From contig NW_026947485.1 of NCBI RefSeq assembly GCF_034190915.1, forward strand, positions 35,911,519-35,975,518: a stretch of 64,000 nucleotides of DNA, read 5' to 3'. This stretch comes from Cavia porcellus (Eukaryota > Chordata > Mammalia > Rodentia > Caviidae). The notes under the pieces were generated by a model, which saw nothing but the letters and a program-made list of their open reading frames with translations, was not told the origin of the DNA and did not search any database. The position numbers and the translations under genes were made by a program. Of this stretch, positions 23,876-35,912 are shown piece after piece (position 1 is the first letter of the stretch; each line of letters opens with the position of its first letter).

Positions 23876-26800
23876 CTCCACTGTGGCTGGCAGATGAGTT
23901 TGAATTACAGTAGTTCCTTGGTTCGCAGCATTATGAGTCACATGACATCTGATAGCGCCAAGTTGTGGTTTGCATGCTGAGTGACACATGAAGAGTCCTG
24001 GGACAAAGTTTTCATGTCAAAATGCATCCACTACCAACTCTGACAAGTTTCAAAGCAGATGAGCACCAGAGTGTGTGACCGTACTCATTTTGTGTTAGTG
24101 AATGATACTTCCTCGCAAACCTGGAAAACAGAGAACATGAGAACATAACTGGAACTTTGTTTACTAATATTACAAGGGAAAATATGCAGATGCTTATCCA
24201 GGAACGCTGAAGTATTTTATACTTTAAAGAGACTTATTAATGAGCATTTTGGTGACAAGTTTTAGAACAGGAGTTAAATGAGGTTATTTGACAATGATTG
24301 TGGCTTTAATGCTTCCACTTCAATGATCCTTTATTTCTGGCGTGGTGACAAATGCCTATTGTACTTGTGTCTGCTGGCATTTCGACATCCTGCATCACAT
24401 ACTCTCTGGACCAAGATGTAGTAGGAAAAAACTATTAGAATTAAAGTTGCAGTGCCTTCTTTATTGCAAGATTCCTCAGAGCTTTGCACGGCTAACATAA
24501 TTACCTAAGAAGGAAAGAGTCCACGCGGCATTCCCAACTTGACTACACCTCCACACCTTAAGAAAATGCTGTAACATCTTGCGAGGCTTCAGGGTTCCCT
24601 GGAACCCTATTTGAGAAATACTCCCTTACATTGACCGTCCAAACCATTTTCTTCACACCCCCAAGCCTGTAACCTGGGATTATGAGGCATGGGACCCAGG
24701 AACAGCTTTTAGCTATGACTGATTTCTGAAGCAAATGAAGTATGCAACAGAACACTGAGGGGCTTGGCTGGTTGCCCATCGACTGCATAAACTCAGCCAC
24801 TCAGGCTATTTCCTAGCCTGCAGTCTGGGAATGAGACCCCCTCCCAGCATGGTTGTAAAGAACCAGTATTACTTATGAAAGTGCCTGGTTAAATATGAAT
24901 GCTCTAGAAAAGTAATTTAAAAGTGTCTATTAGTAGAGAAGTAAGTTTAAAAAAATAGTGACCTTGCTAGTATTATGTTTTATCGACATGGCTCTGGTTT
25001 GGAGGTCTGGAACACAACTGCCTCGCCAACCTGGCATGTCCTTTTGGCACTCTGTACAGCACCTGTCTTCACATCTGGGGGACACACTCCCAGTCATGTT
25101 GAGCGTCCTACTGCAGAAGGACACCCAGCTGCCAGACCATGGGAGCTGCTGTTTGCTCATGTTGGTCACAGATAGCAAACAGCAGCCACAGGCACCTTGG
25201 TCCCCTTTCACCTGCCCTCCACAGCAGGTCAGATGTCACTGGATGCTGTCAGAGCCTGGCCCACCAAGGAAAACAGCATAACAGCCCCCAACTCCCTCCC
25301 TCTTCTGGATATCTAGGGCACTGTGTCCCACGAGAGGCTTCCACTCCACATGCCACAGCTGGACAGGTCCACCACCTCCACGGGCTCCATTTCTTCAGTA
25401 AATGTCTGGCAATCCTAGCCTCATGAGAGACTTGCAGGTGAGTCAGAAAAGAGATATCAAACTCCCTGCCTTGTGGGGCTTACAGTTGAGTTTGGGAGAT
25501 GAGACACACTCTGCATAACAGACAGGCCTTTCTTATGATGCAGTGGCTGGCATGTGGCAGAAGGTGACATCCACGCAGGGCTGTGGCCACCTCTGCTGAC
25601 CGTAACTGAGGACTGTAACTGGTTGTGGTGTGATGCTCTCTTAGCTCAGACAATAATAGCAAAGTAGTGTAGGTCAAGGGCCTTACATTAGAGAAATGTA
25701 GTTTTTTCACCGTTCTAGAAGTTGGAAGACTAAGCTCAGGGTGCCAGCATGGTTGGCTTTTGATGAGGAACTGCTTTTGTTTGGGAAGCTTTCTCTCTTT
25801 TTTTGCCTTTTTTGCTCTGCCACTCTCTCCCTCTGTCTTCCCTTTATTCTTGCCCCTTTTATAAGGGCAGCATTCCTAAAGGCCCTCTCTTCAAATGGTC
25901 ACACTGGAGTGAGGACTTCAACATACAAACCTGGGGAGACACAGTTCAGTCCCTGGCAGATGACCGTAAGGAAAGCCCAAGCTCTGCACTGCGTTCCCGG
26001 GCTCAGCCTCCTACCCTGGTTCAAAGTGCAGGTAACCAGGCACCCAGCTCTGCTCACAGGGTAGAGGCTGTGGAAGCTCTGCAGACCACTGGAAAGATGA
26101 AATGATAGACCCCTAATCACAGTCTAGTTTATACCTTCGGTTCAGAGGTGAGGAAATCATGATTTACAGAAATGATACTCTCAGGAGGCCACAGTCCACA
26201 TCCTGACCACCTCAGGGATTAACATTTCCAGTGATTTCTACAGTGACAATGCTCATATGTACCATCTTACACTAGTTTCGGGGCTGTGTGCATCTTGCAT
26301 CCCAGGGAGATGTGCCCCATTTGTCCCACTTCATGACAGGCCATTGTGAACAGATTCTTAGCAGCCTCATGACTAATCCTTGAGCCAAGAACCCAGGGCC
26401 CAGCCTATTCTCTTTAGACCACTCCCCCCTAGAAACTTTTGGAGCTTCTGAGGAAAACCCAGAGGGCTCCTGGGGGCACAAGTGGGAATTCACTTATTTC
26501 TGTGTTTAGAAACAGGCCCAGCAGAAGGTGATTTGCCAGAGTCACACAGAAAACACAAGAAGTAAAGCCTGGATGGAACACAAGCCTAAGCCTCTAAGCT
26601 TCTCATTCCTTCTAGTCTAGAAGATCCCAACTCAACTGAACATCAGACCACCTGGGTGTTTACAATTCACATTTTTCACATACTACACACAGGTCAGTTC
26701 AAGGGTCCACTGTGGGCCCTGTTGTGGGTAATTTTAAGAAATACCAGTGATTAATGTACCTGGTATTGTCATAATCAAGCATACCATGGCAGGGTATATG

Positions 26801-28980
26801 ATGGTCTGACTGACTGTAAGATGTGAGGAATCTGGGCCTGGCCATCTGAGTTTCCCATGGCTTTGCAGGACCTGCTGGCATCAAGGGCTCTAGTTTTGAC
26901 CTCACCGAAGAACCAAAGCATACAACTTAGAGCTACAGGCTATATCTGATCTCATAGCTTCACTCAGTAGACTCTTCCAGAATGTTCCCCACACATTCCT
27001 ATAGGTGGAACACGTGTATAAACAGTGACAGGTGCAGCCAGGCGATTCCACTAATTATCACCATCTGGATGAATAGACTGAAAGGGAAAAACTCTATGTG
27101 GTGGAATTTCCCCCTCTTTGTTTTCTTGTTGCTGGTCCCTTAAATATTATGTTGGGTTTAAATACAGACATGATCCCACCATAAACATTATGGGCGGAAA
27201 AGCCAACACAGCCCACTTGTGGAGAGACGGTTGCTTTCAGGTATGAAATAAAAATAATGCTCAGTGCATCTCCAGGTGTTCCGGGCTCTTCTTGGCATGT
27301 GTCACCTCATTCCTCCAGAGGACTTTTCTGGGAATTAGGTGACTCCCATTTTAGAGAGGAGCAGAAAATTTAGATGGCCCCAGGCCCCAGAGGATTGATG
27401 ATGAAATTCAGGTGGTGAGCCCTAGCTGAGATTCCCGGACCCGCAGGCAGGGCTGAGAAGGAGGACAAGTGCCCAGGGAAAGGAGCCAGGAACTGAACTC
27501 TGGGTCAGCAGGCCTGATTTTGTTTTGAAGATGAGTCAGGAGCATTTGAAAACTATCTGCGTCAAGTACGTTCCCATCCTACCTGCTTTTTCCTGTTCCC
27601 TGGATATCAGGTGTCTACTCTCATGGCCAACAGGGAAGTTGAGGCAAAGTGAGCTCAGTTTTTAGTATGCTCCCAGGGATAGGTGTCCTTGATTGAGTGG
27701 GCCCCTTAGCATTTGGAAAGATGAGATTTCAGCCATGAAGAACTGGCCATAGCAGATTGGCATTGTGTGTGCTTTGTTTCTGGGGTTCTGAATCTGACAT
27801 TTTGCTATGTTACCCAGAAAGCTCTTCTCACTCTGAGAGAGAGGAAAGGGACTGACATGGCCATCAGGAAGGCAGTGAGGCCCAGGCTATCTCTTGGCCT
27901 CTTTCCTGTAACATAGTATAAGGATCAGGGCTGGTCCAGCTAGGTTGTGGGCAATGCCATCCTAACTCACTATGGACCTTGGAGATGAAGATGTGGACCC
28001 TGCTCTGACTCCCAAACTTCACAGAACAATGCCAGGCAGGAAGACCCAATAGGCTGGGCCTGCTCAAGCAAGCTTCTGTGAGACTGGGGTAAAGTGGGGT
28101 TCATTTGGTGCAAGGGGACACAACTGGGGTCAGGCTGGGATAAAACAACTTTTCCAAAATCTGCATTTCCTGGACTATGACAAACCCAGGTTACTTGAGA
28201 CCCTTGCAGTTTATTTTCCATCTATCTGATTCCCACAGCATTGCTAGACGGCAAAAAGATACCAAGATGTCTGATTTCTGTGAGTCTCTTTGGTCCTCTG
28301 GGCTGGGTTGGCATGAAGCCACTACCTATGAATGCAGAATGCTCTGGCTGATGGTCCAATGGTCTCTTGAGTTCTGGCACGAAGGCTTTATCAAAGAATG
28401 CTTATCCAGCGTATCCAGTAATGTTATTAGTTGTAACGCCTTTGTTCCATTGAGCAAAGCAGATTCACCCCTTCCCTGCCAGGGCCCCAAGAAGGTGGAG
28501 CTTGAGACAGGTGCTGTTTTATTTAGGTGTGAGCTGGAAGGAGGGGAGCTAAAAGGTGACTCCATTCCCCATCCCTCACATAGAAAGTGTATTTGCTCAA
28601 GAACTAGATGCTCCTCTGTGGCTGGAAAACTCTGCAAACTGCGTCAGTCATATCCAGTGTCTGCCCTTTGAATGGACCAGTCGGCTGGGCTTCTCCCTGC
28701 TAATGCACCCCGTGCCCTTGTACCCTCTGACGGTCTCACCTCCCACCTTGCCATGCCTGTCTCTGTCATCACCTAGCTTTTCTCATGTGAATGAAGCCCT
28801 CCAACTGCAGATGTGATCATCTCAGACTGGATTCTCTGCCACTGTGTGAGAGGGGGTGGGGGTGCATGGCTTCAGCCACCAAGGAGTTCTGAGGTCTTCA
28901 TCTGTAAAATGTAGCCAGTTTCCCCCATTGTCTTGACCTTGGCATGACCGTAAATGCTCTGCCTATCCCCTCCATAAAAC
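23876..28980. other. Long noncoding stretch, no gene recognised
   Basis: About 5 kb of mostly unique DNA. Old fragments can be guessed: an L2 3' complement at about 25440-25510 ('aactccctgccttgtggggcttacagttgag') and a MIR complement at about 26510-26585 ('gatttgccagagtcacacagaaa'). The longest open frame, 28177-28671 (164 residues), is overlapped by a 103-residue frame on the other strand and has no domain I recognise. It begins with an acceptor-like 'tcccacag' inside, at about 28239, but has no good donor. Confidence 0.45.
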
Positions 28981-28994
28981 AAATCAGACAACTA

Positions 28995-29090
28995 GTGTAT
29001 GGGCCTGTGCTTGCCGTCTCAGCCACTCTGGGAACCGAGGCAGGAGGATTCCTTCAGCTGGACAGTTCAAGATCAGACAGGGTGACTTCA
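28995..29090 (+). repeat. B1-type SINE, degraded
   Basis: 'gggcctgtgcttgccgtctcagccactctgggaaccgaggcaggaggattccttcagctggacagttcaagatcagaca' is a diverged plus-strand B1 (gtaatcccagcactcgggaggctgaggcaggagga...). Confidence 0.7.
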
Positions 29091-29307
29091 AAAGGAATCA
29101 GACAGGATGTAGAGTGATACTAAACTTCACACTCGTGATGGGCAGAGGAATAGAACCCCCTTCTAGTTCACTGTTCTAACCACCACAAGGCTATTCTACC
29201 AGCATGTGTCTTTGAGCCTCACTGTAATGTTGAGTTAAAGAGGAATTTGAATGTTAGTAACCTGTGGAAATTGCGCATTTGGTTATCACCTCTTCTGATG
29301 TAACAGA

Positions 29308-29355
29308 TGTGGTAGGCCAGACATTTGGAAGAAGCAGCAGCTTTAGATATGTGAA
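29308..29355 (+). repeat. 48-bp exact direct repeat, copy 1
   Basis: Identical over 48 bases to 29654-29701, in the same orientation. It begins TGTGGTAGGCCAGACATTTG and ends TTTAGATATGTGAA. The bases on either side differ between copies (A...G here, C...C in copy 2), so the repeat is exactly delimited. It is not a microsatellite and no repeat family is recognised. Confidence 0.95.
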
Positions 29356-29653
29356 GATGCTGCCATCTGTGGAGCTGGGTTGCAGTAAGCAGAAGGGATG
29401 CATTGGTTGATTCCCTGGAGCAGGAAGGATTGTGGGGGACCCCAGAGTCGGGGCTATACCTCATATGAGCATAGACTGCAGAGGGATAACCTACAGCATC
29501 CCCTAGGGAACTTGCATTTTGTCAAACGGTCAATAGTGGGATGACAAGCATGGAATCCTCCCCAGTTCCTCTCCAGGAGGTGCCTGCAACAGGAAGCTTC
29601 TACTCTGAAAGGACTTCTCAGAGTGGGAGACATGGCAGGTGGGTGGAGAATGC

Positions 29654-29701
29654 TGTGGTAGGCCAGACATTTGGAAGAAGCAGCAGCTTTAGATATGTGA
29701 A
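29654..29701 (+). repeat. 48-bp exact direct repeat, copy 2
   Basis: Second copy of the 29308-29355 unit, starting 346 bases later. There is no tail and no obvious short duplication on its edges, so it does not look like a retroposed SINE. Confidence 0.95.
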
Positions 29702-32689
29702 CTAAGTTACACCACCAAGGGAGGAAAGGAAATACTTCTAGGCCCCCAAAAGAGTTCTGTGTGTGGCCCTCAGCTACTGGGGAGGGACAACTAGGCTTTT
29801 GGGATATCCTGCCTGATAAGCTCTTTGTTTATCTGGGGACCTTGGCCACAAGGGACAATGTGATTTGTGGTGGTGCTTTGAGACAGATGTCTGCTTAGCT
29901 CTGGAGGGACTGGAAACCAGAGGGCAGCCCTGTGGGAGGTCAGCCGTGGAATCCCAGTAGAAACTGTAGACATCAAGGCTCAGGGGTCTTCCTTGATTGT
30001 CAGAATTCACTGCATATGTCACATATCCTTCCTGGAAGGAGTTAGCGTTGTCCATGCCTCTGTGGGAAGAGGAAAATTGGAATTTCCATGTGTGGGGTTG
30101 TCCTTCATTCTGACTTATGGCCTTTTCCCTTGCCTGATTCAATTCTTTGTATCCAATTGCTGTAATAAGTCATAATTATGAGTGTAAATTCATAGTAAAT
30201 TCCTCAAGTCCCTCTTGCATATTATTGACCTAAGGGTGCCTTGGGAAGCCCTCAGATCTTGCAGTTGATGATAAAAGAGACAATAGTCTATAGATCACTG
30301 TCAGAGGTAGAAGTGGGTAGAATCTGTCACCATCTGAATACCTTTTAAATGCTGGCTGTTATGACTAAGCTAGCTCACCATAGGCAGACAGACTAGATTG
30401 AGCCTGAAAAAACAGAACAAAACAAAAAGACAAAAACAACAAAAAACAGTGCTGGGATACAGGCATGTAGTGGCAGACAGCATAGCAGTTCACTGCTAAG
30501 GAGCTGTATGGGCAGGTGTGGAGACTGAGCAGGGGTCACTGCTGTGCTTCAGGTGTCTCAGGATGAAAAGAATCGTAGGTAAAATATGCACATTTGAAAT
30601 GTAATTATGGCCTAAATGGCAGCAGAATATTTTTGCTTGAGAGGAAACTGATCACTATAGTTAAATGGTGCAGCATTTGGGTGAATGGGGATGGGAAGGT
30701 GACATGGCAACAGGAAGCAGAAAGGAAAGAGATGATGGAGCAGAAGACTGGAGTTTTGACCCCAACATTGTCACAGACAGGTCATGACCTTGGGCAGAAT
30801 ACTGATGTTACTGAGTCTTTTCCCCATTTAGTGCCTTGTAGGTAGACGCTGATATATTTTCTATGGTGATTCAACTAGATTCAAGGGGACAAGGAAAAAT
30901 AACAAACATTTGCATGCCATCTTTAAGGCTTCCAAGGGGCTTGATTTAGTGTAACTGTTTCTCAGAAACAAATCCAGTTTGGTTGCAAATTTGAGGCAAA
31001 ATCCTTTCTTCTGCAAGAAACCTCAGTCTTTGCTAGTAAGACCTTCAATGGATTGGCTGAGACCCATCTACACTGTGGAGAGTAATCTTATTTTATTCAC
31101 TCTACTAAATTAAACATGAATCACATCTGAAAATAAAAGAAAGTAGTACAAATTCACAGTGACACCTAAATTGGTTGTTTGGCCAAACAACTGGGCACCA
31201 GAGTCCAAGCAAGTTGCCACATAGAATTAACCATCCTGCATTCTTACAGATGCTCATAGCAGCAATGTGAAGGAGGCATCAGTAAAGAACAATACCCAGG
31301 CTGGATCTGAAGCTTTGTGGCTCCATCTTCTGATATCAAACCGTGTCTTGCATGTGATCCTGAAGATCTTCCATTCCAAATCTCTGTCAACCAAATAGCC
31401 ACAGAGTCTATTTTTGTCCACACAACACAAGGGACTCCTGTTTCCCTCTACCTTTGTAAAGTGAGGTGATGACTGGCCAGGAGCCTGGAAACCCATTAGT
31501 ACCCATTAGCATCAGGCTGTAACACTTATCAGCTACCTCTATGCTGAACTCTCCAGCAATGGCTCAGGGAAAGCAACCATTCCCTAAACCAAATCTGTTA
31601 GACATTTGCAAGGTACCAGACAACAGGATAAGAGCTGAGACTTTAATATGGCTATGACGCAGGCCTGTCTCTGTAATGCAGTGTACCCATTCTTGAAGTG
31701 ATGATGATAAGACAGGCAGTTATTTGAGCAACACATTTTGCGTTAAGTTTCTGTGCACTTGCTGGATGTATGAGTTGCCCACAATCCTGCACAAATGAAG
31801 CGTTGACTTTGTTGTCAGCATGGTAAGACCTAAACACTGCCTGTATTCTAAACATTTATTTGCTTGAAGTCCTAAGAAATATACTAATTGCTAAGGAAAC
31901 CTGGAAGAAATGCTATTATAAAATCTATACTGAAATTCACCAGTGAGCTCTACTAAAGGAAGACAAGCATTCTTCATACCTTTTAAGTGTGAAGAGCATG
32001 CTTAGATAGGGAAGGTCTTTTCTTAATGCCAGATCTTAATAACCAGACTTATTAATGGGGAAGAACACAGCACAGGAAATGTTACATCAGTGAACTTGAA
32101 GCCTCAATGCTTTAATGACTTATTCTCCACTTGGGAAAATGCCCTGGTCTAAAGAAGGTGAACTAACTAGTTAAAAGGTCCCATAATTAGAAAGTCAAAT
32201 TTTGCCATCCATTCACCTATGATGTCATGAATGATTTTTTTCTCAAGAGAACTACACTGGGCCTCAGAGGTTGAAATGAGAAGAATTGCATTTTTACCCT
32301 GAAATGTATGAATGAATAAAATACATATCTTAGCAAGGTAAAGCACTACTATTCCTTGACCTAGATTTTAAAACTACACTGATGGGGAAAAAAAGCAATT
32401 CTATCAATCCAGGTGGATTTTGATCTCAAAATGATATGAAATTGACAGGCATCCAGAATTCTAAAAGCATCTGAATGGCAAGGACAGTCTCTGTTGAGGA
32501 GTTGTTTAATAACTATTTTAGAGTTTATACACCTGGTTCTAGCCAAAAAGTTGGTTAAGTCTGCTCTTTTGTAGTTTAATGAAGGTCTGTAACTGAATTT
32601 TTTTTTTAAATAGATGTACTAGTTAAGGCCCAGAATAAACTTGGACAAATACGTGTTTCATTCACTTTTTGTCCCCCACTCTTTCTTCT
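29702..32689. other. Noncoding stretch, no gene recognised
   Basis: Unique sequence with an A-rich run at 30408-30446 (aaaacagaacaaaacaaaaagac). A MIR-like piece lies at about 30745-30800 ('tgaccccaacattgtcacagacaggtcatgaccttgggcag'). No gene or RNA was recognised. Confidence 0.45.
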
Positions 32690-32822
32690 TTTTCTCTTCC
32701 TTTCCGCCTTCCTGTTCCTCTCCCCTACCCCTCCTCCTCCTTCTCCTCCTCCTTTTCTTCCTTCCTCTTTCTCTTTCTTGTCTTCTTCTTCCTCTTCTTT
32801 CTCCCTTGGTTTTTCTTTTTAT
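32690..32822. repeat. Pyrimidine-rich low-complexity tract
   Basis: A C/T-only run in many stretches (cttctccttcctcc and TTCTTCCTC variants). The Ser/Leu/Phe open frame on the plus strand and the Arg/Glu/Lys frame on the minus strand are by-products of this composition. Confidence 0.85.
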
Positions 32823-34905
32823 CTGTAAAATGCATAGGTTTAAAACCACGTGGGTTTTATTTCTTATTTCCTCTCAGCCTCCTGAAATCACAGAGCCTTC
32901 ACACTACAAACTATCCAGCTTTAATACCATTTAGTTTGTTTAGGCATAAGGAGCTGGGGAAACCATAGTTAATTTCATCTCAAGCTTGCCTGAAACAGAA
33001 CTCCGGGGCCTTCCCTTTTCTATCTGGTCCCCGGCTCTGCCTGGACTGGAATAGGCAGGGAAAACAGGCAGGATTCTTAGGTCAGGTGAGGTCTAAAGGT
33101 TCAGCTCAATCTCTGAGAAGTGTCTCTGAGTCAAACACATGGCGAGGAGGCTGGGGTGCTGTGTGGAAAGAGGTTGCCATGGTAACCCCTGGACCATGCA
33201 TGCTCCAGACCTCTTGACTGCTCTTCTCTGGCTTCCTGCTGCTCCTAGAGATCTTTTCCACTGGGAAGAAAACAAATACTGGGCAGTACAGGGATTATAA
33301 GTGCGTTCCTATAGATCATTCTGCAGCTCCCATCCTGACTGAATCTTGTGGAGGAGGAACAACATACAGCACGTGGACGCAGGTAGCATCCCAGCGGCAG
33401 CTTCATGGTGCCTCTTAGTCTGCAAGGCGTCTGCCTGCAACCTTCCTGAGTCCCCTCAGAGTGTGTTGGTACCGATGTGTGTTACAGCTCTTTCTCAGCT
33501 GTTGAAGTGTGTACCTTAACTGGACAGTTAGTCCAAGTTACACGTGTTACTCTGCATCCGTAGCATTGGAAGAAATTGCCAACATGGGCAAAGAGCTGTG
33601 CTCAGGTACAGCACATGCTACAGTGGACAAAAGAAAGAGGTCAGAGTGCGAATCACGCTGATGGGGAAAGGAAAAGGAGGAAGGGAAGGCCGTTGGGAAA
33701 GGAAGACAAGAGGAAAACAAAGGGGTGGGAGGGAGAGACTGAGTTTGGGAACACAGGATTAGGTGCTGTTCTGGAAATGAGAGGAAAGAATTAGAGGCAA
33801 ATTCAGGTTTAACAGTTAGAGAGAACTAAGTGTGAATAACATTTGGGATTTCCGTGTGGAAGTGATTTTAGTTCCTGAAAACTGGAGTCTCTGCATAGGT
33901 GACTGCCAAGGGCCTGCCCTTTGTGCCTTCTGAGGCCCGTGGGCCCCAAAACAGTCAGCCTCTAGCCACAGTGTCTTGTCCCCAGTGGCTGCAGGGAACA
34001 GCGACAGCATTCCTGAGACTTCAGTCCAGCTGTTGTTGTTTTCCAGCTGATTTTGAAGTTCAGGAGGAAATCTGCTGAATGACTCAGCTGCTGCCACGAG
34101 CCTGTCCAGGCGGGAGGAACTTCTCTTGGCCATTCCCTGCTGCTGCACTGGCGGCACAGGCAGCTGTGGGGATGGATACACAAACAAAGTTGGGTGTGCA
34201 CAGCAAAGCTGACGCCAGATTGGCCTTCATCTTCTGCCACTTTGTTCCCTCAGCTTTTGTCTCAGACTCCTTGGCTTGGAAGAAAGTTCTGGCAAGATCT
34301 TATATGTACGATATGAAAGCAAGGTTCTGTGTGTGCTATATATATTTGTGCGCAGGTGTTACATAAGAAATATGTGTATTATGAGTGTAAAATGTAGTCA
34401 GGAAACCCAGATGCATAAATCTGTTTATGCGCAGGCATGTGACTCTGTTTGCAAATGACCCAATGGTCCCGGCCCTGGTCCAGAAAATTGCTTAGGACCA
34501 TTCGAAATGAAGTGTACTTGTCAACATGTTCTGAAAGCCGGTTAATAAAAAAAAAAATGTCAAGTTGTTTCCAAATCAATCTCAGTAACATTTTTAAAAT
34601 GTGCCCAGTAAAAGTTATTTATGAGACAGTTTCTATCATTTTACACTCAAAAAATTTTAATGATACACCATCAATTGCAGTTTAGAAAAACCCACATTCC
34701 ACTGGTCTTCCAAAGGGTTCATAGCCAACCTAGGATTATCTACCTTGCAATTCTGCACTGTGTCTTCAGTTCCATATAACATAGAGCTTATTTTTGGTTG
34801 ACTCTTTTTTACCACATTAAAAAAACTCAGTTTCTTGGACAAATATAATTGACATGAACAACTAATTTGTTAAAGCTAAGAAGGATAATAAATTTACTAT
34901 TCAAC
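32823..34905. other. Noncoding stretch, no gene recognised
   Basis: Unique sequence. 33660-33760 is purine-rich (ggaaaggaaaaggaggaaggga...), mirroring the pyrimidine tract upstream. Overlapping opposite-strand open frames at 33816-34366 show no domains. Confidence 0.4.
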
Positions 34906-35144
34906 TAATATTGAGCAGTTAGGATGGGCTGGCCATTGGTCTAGCCCTGGAGACATAGCAGATAAAGCAACCAAATCTCTGATCACATGAAGAACTTGTG
35001 CTCGGTGGGTCAGTGCTAAGAGGTGGCAGCAACTTGATAAGATTATCGATGACCTCAGAAATGTGGCCTCTTGGGCAAGGTCATCTTCAAGCAAAAATCT
35101 GTATTCAGTAAAGGGGAGCAATTGCTGAGATTCATGAAAGGGTT
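34906..35144 (-). mobile_element. L2 fragment that received the half-LINE insertion
   Basis: 'caactaatattgagcagttaggatgggctggccattggtctagccctggagacatagcagataaagcaaccaaatctctgatcacatga' is the complement of the L2 3' end, diverged. The half-LINE splits the flanking sequence at 35145. The host sequence resumes at 38327 ('gaagcaagagtgtggcggga') and can be followed to about 38400. Confidence 0.6.
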
Positions 35145-35159
35145 AAAAGCAAAGCCTTG
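35145..35159 (+). repeat. 5' target-site duplication of the half-LINE
   Basis: AAAAGCAAAGCCTTG, preceded by TT (TT|AAAA), which is the preferred nick site of the L1 endonuclease. It is identical to 38312-38326. Confidence 0.92.
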
Positions 35160-35912
35160 AGGAACTTCCGGAAGAACATGGACAGATAACAGCAACTACC
35201 GGAGGCTCTCTGAAAGGCTAGGCTCAGAAGTCAGGAATGATGCGGACTAAGGAGACATGAGCCGGTAGAGATATGCTCTGCTGACTCAGGAACGAACTGG
35301 GCTGAGAGAAACCAACTTGGAATGCAGTCCTGGTGCTAAAATAGGAACAGAAAAGACTCGGTGTGGAGGCTGGACCCCATGCCATTGGAAACCGCGATTT
35401 GGGTTTCCCGCCGCTCGGCGGCTGGCTGCCTCCACAGCGGCTCGGCAAGGAGAGAGATGCATAGAAGCTCTGGGAATGGGAGTCTGCGAACGGAGTCGAA
35501 AACAGGATGGACAAGGAGGCGTACACTGACTTGTGGCGAGGTGAGCGAGAGAAACTGACACTCTACCACAGTTTGACTCCAGCGGAGGACTTTCTGGGCG
35601 CGGGCAGTCCTGTAAGAGCAGGGCGCGGTGGCGACTCCAGCCACACATTCCCCTCTCGGACAGGATAGGTGAAAAGTGCCTGGCCTGCGTGACGCTGCGG
35701 GCGGACTTGGTAGGCTGGCCTAACCCAGATCCCAGAGCCTGACGGTGGCCCGGAGGAGCGACTGACTCCCGCGTAGGCTGCCTCCTCCGCAACTCCCTGG
35801 TGCGCAGCGGTGGGCGGGAACACCTAGCCAGCGAAATTTGATCAGGCTGTGGCTGACAGGCAGGGAAGCTGGGCCTCCTATGTAAGCTTGCATTTTATAA
35901 GGAACAGAGAAT
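35160..35912 (+). promoter_or_regulatory. CpG-rich 5'UTR, presumed internal promoter of the half-LINE
   Basis: GC- and CpG-rich leader (dense CpG between about 35390 and 35830, e.g. cccgccgctcggcggctggc), in contrast to its AT-rich flanks. LINE-1 leaders act as internal promoters, and by position this one should do the same (inference). I do not see a YY1-type start box. Several overlapping open frames run on the minus strand, the longest 168 codons (35286-35792). Confidence 0.6.

Noticed and set aside
25741..26120. Overlapping 100-107 codon frames as a small gene
   Set aside because: Three frames on two strands overlap with no motif or start-site evidence.
28177..28671. 164-codon plus-strand open frame
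   Set aside because: A minus-strand frame of 103 codons overlaps it, no motif is recognised, and no donor or acceptor pair supports an exon of this size.
32641..32968. Leu/Ser/Phe-rich frames and the opposite Arg/Glu/Lys frame
   Set aside because: By-products of a C/T-rich low-complexity tract.
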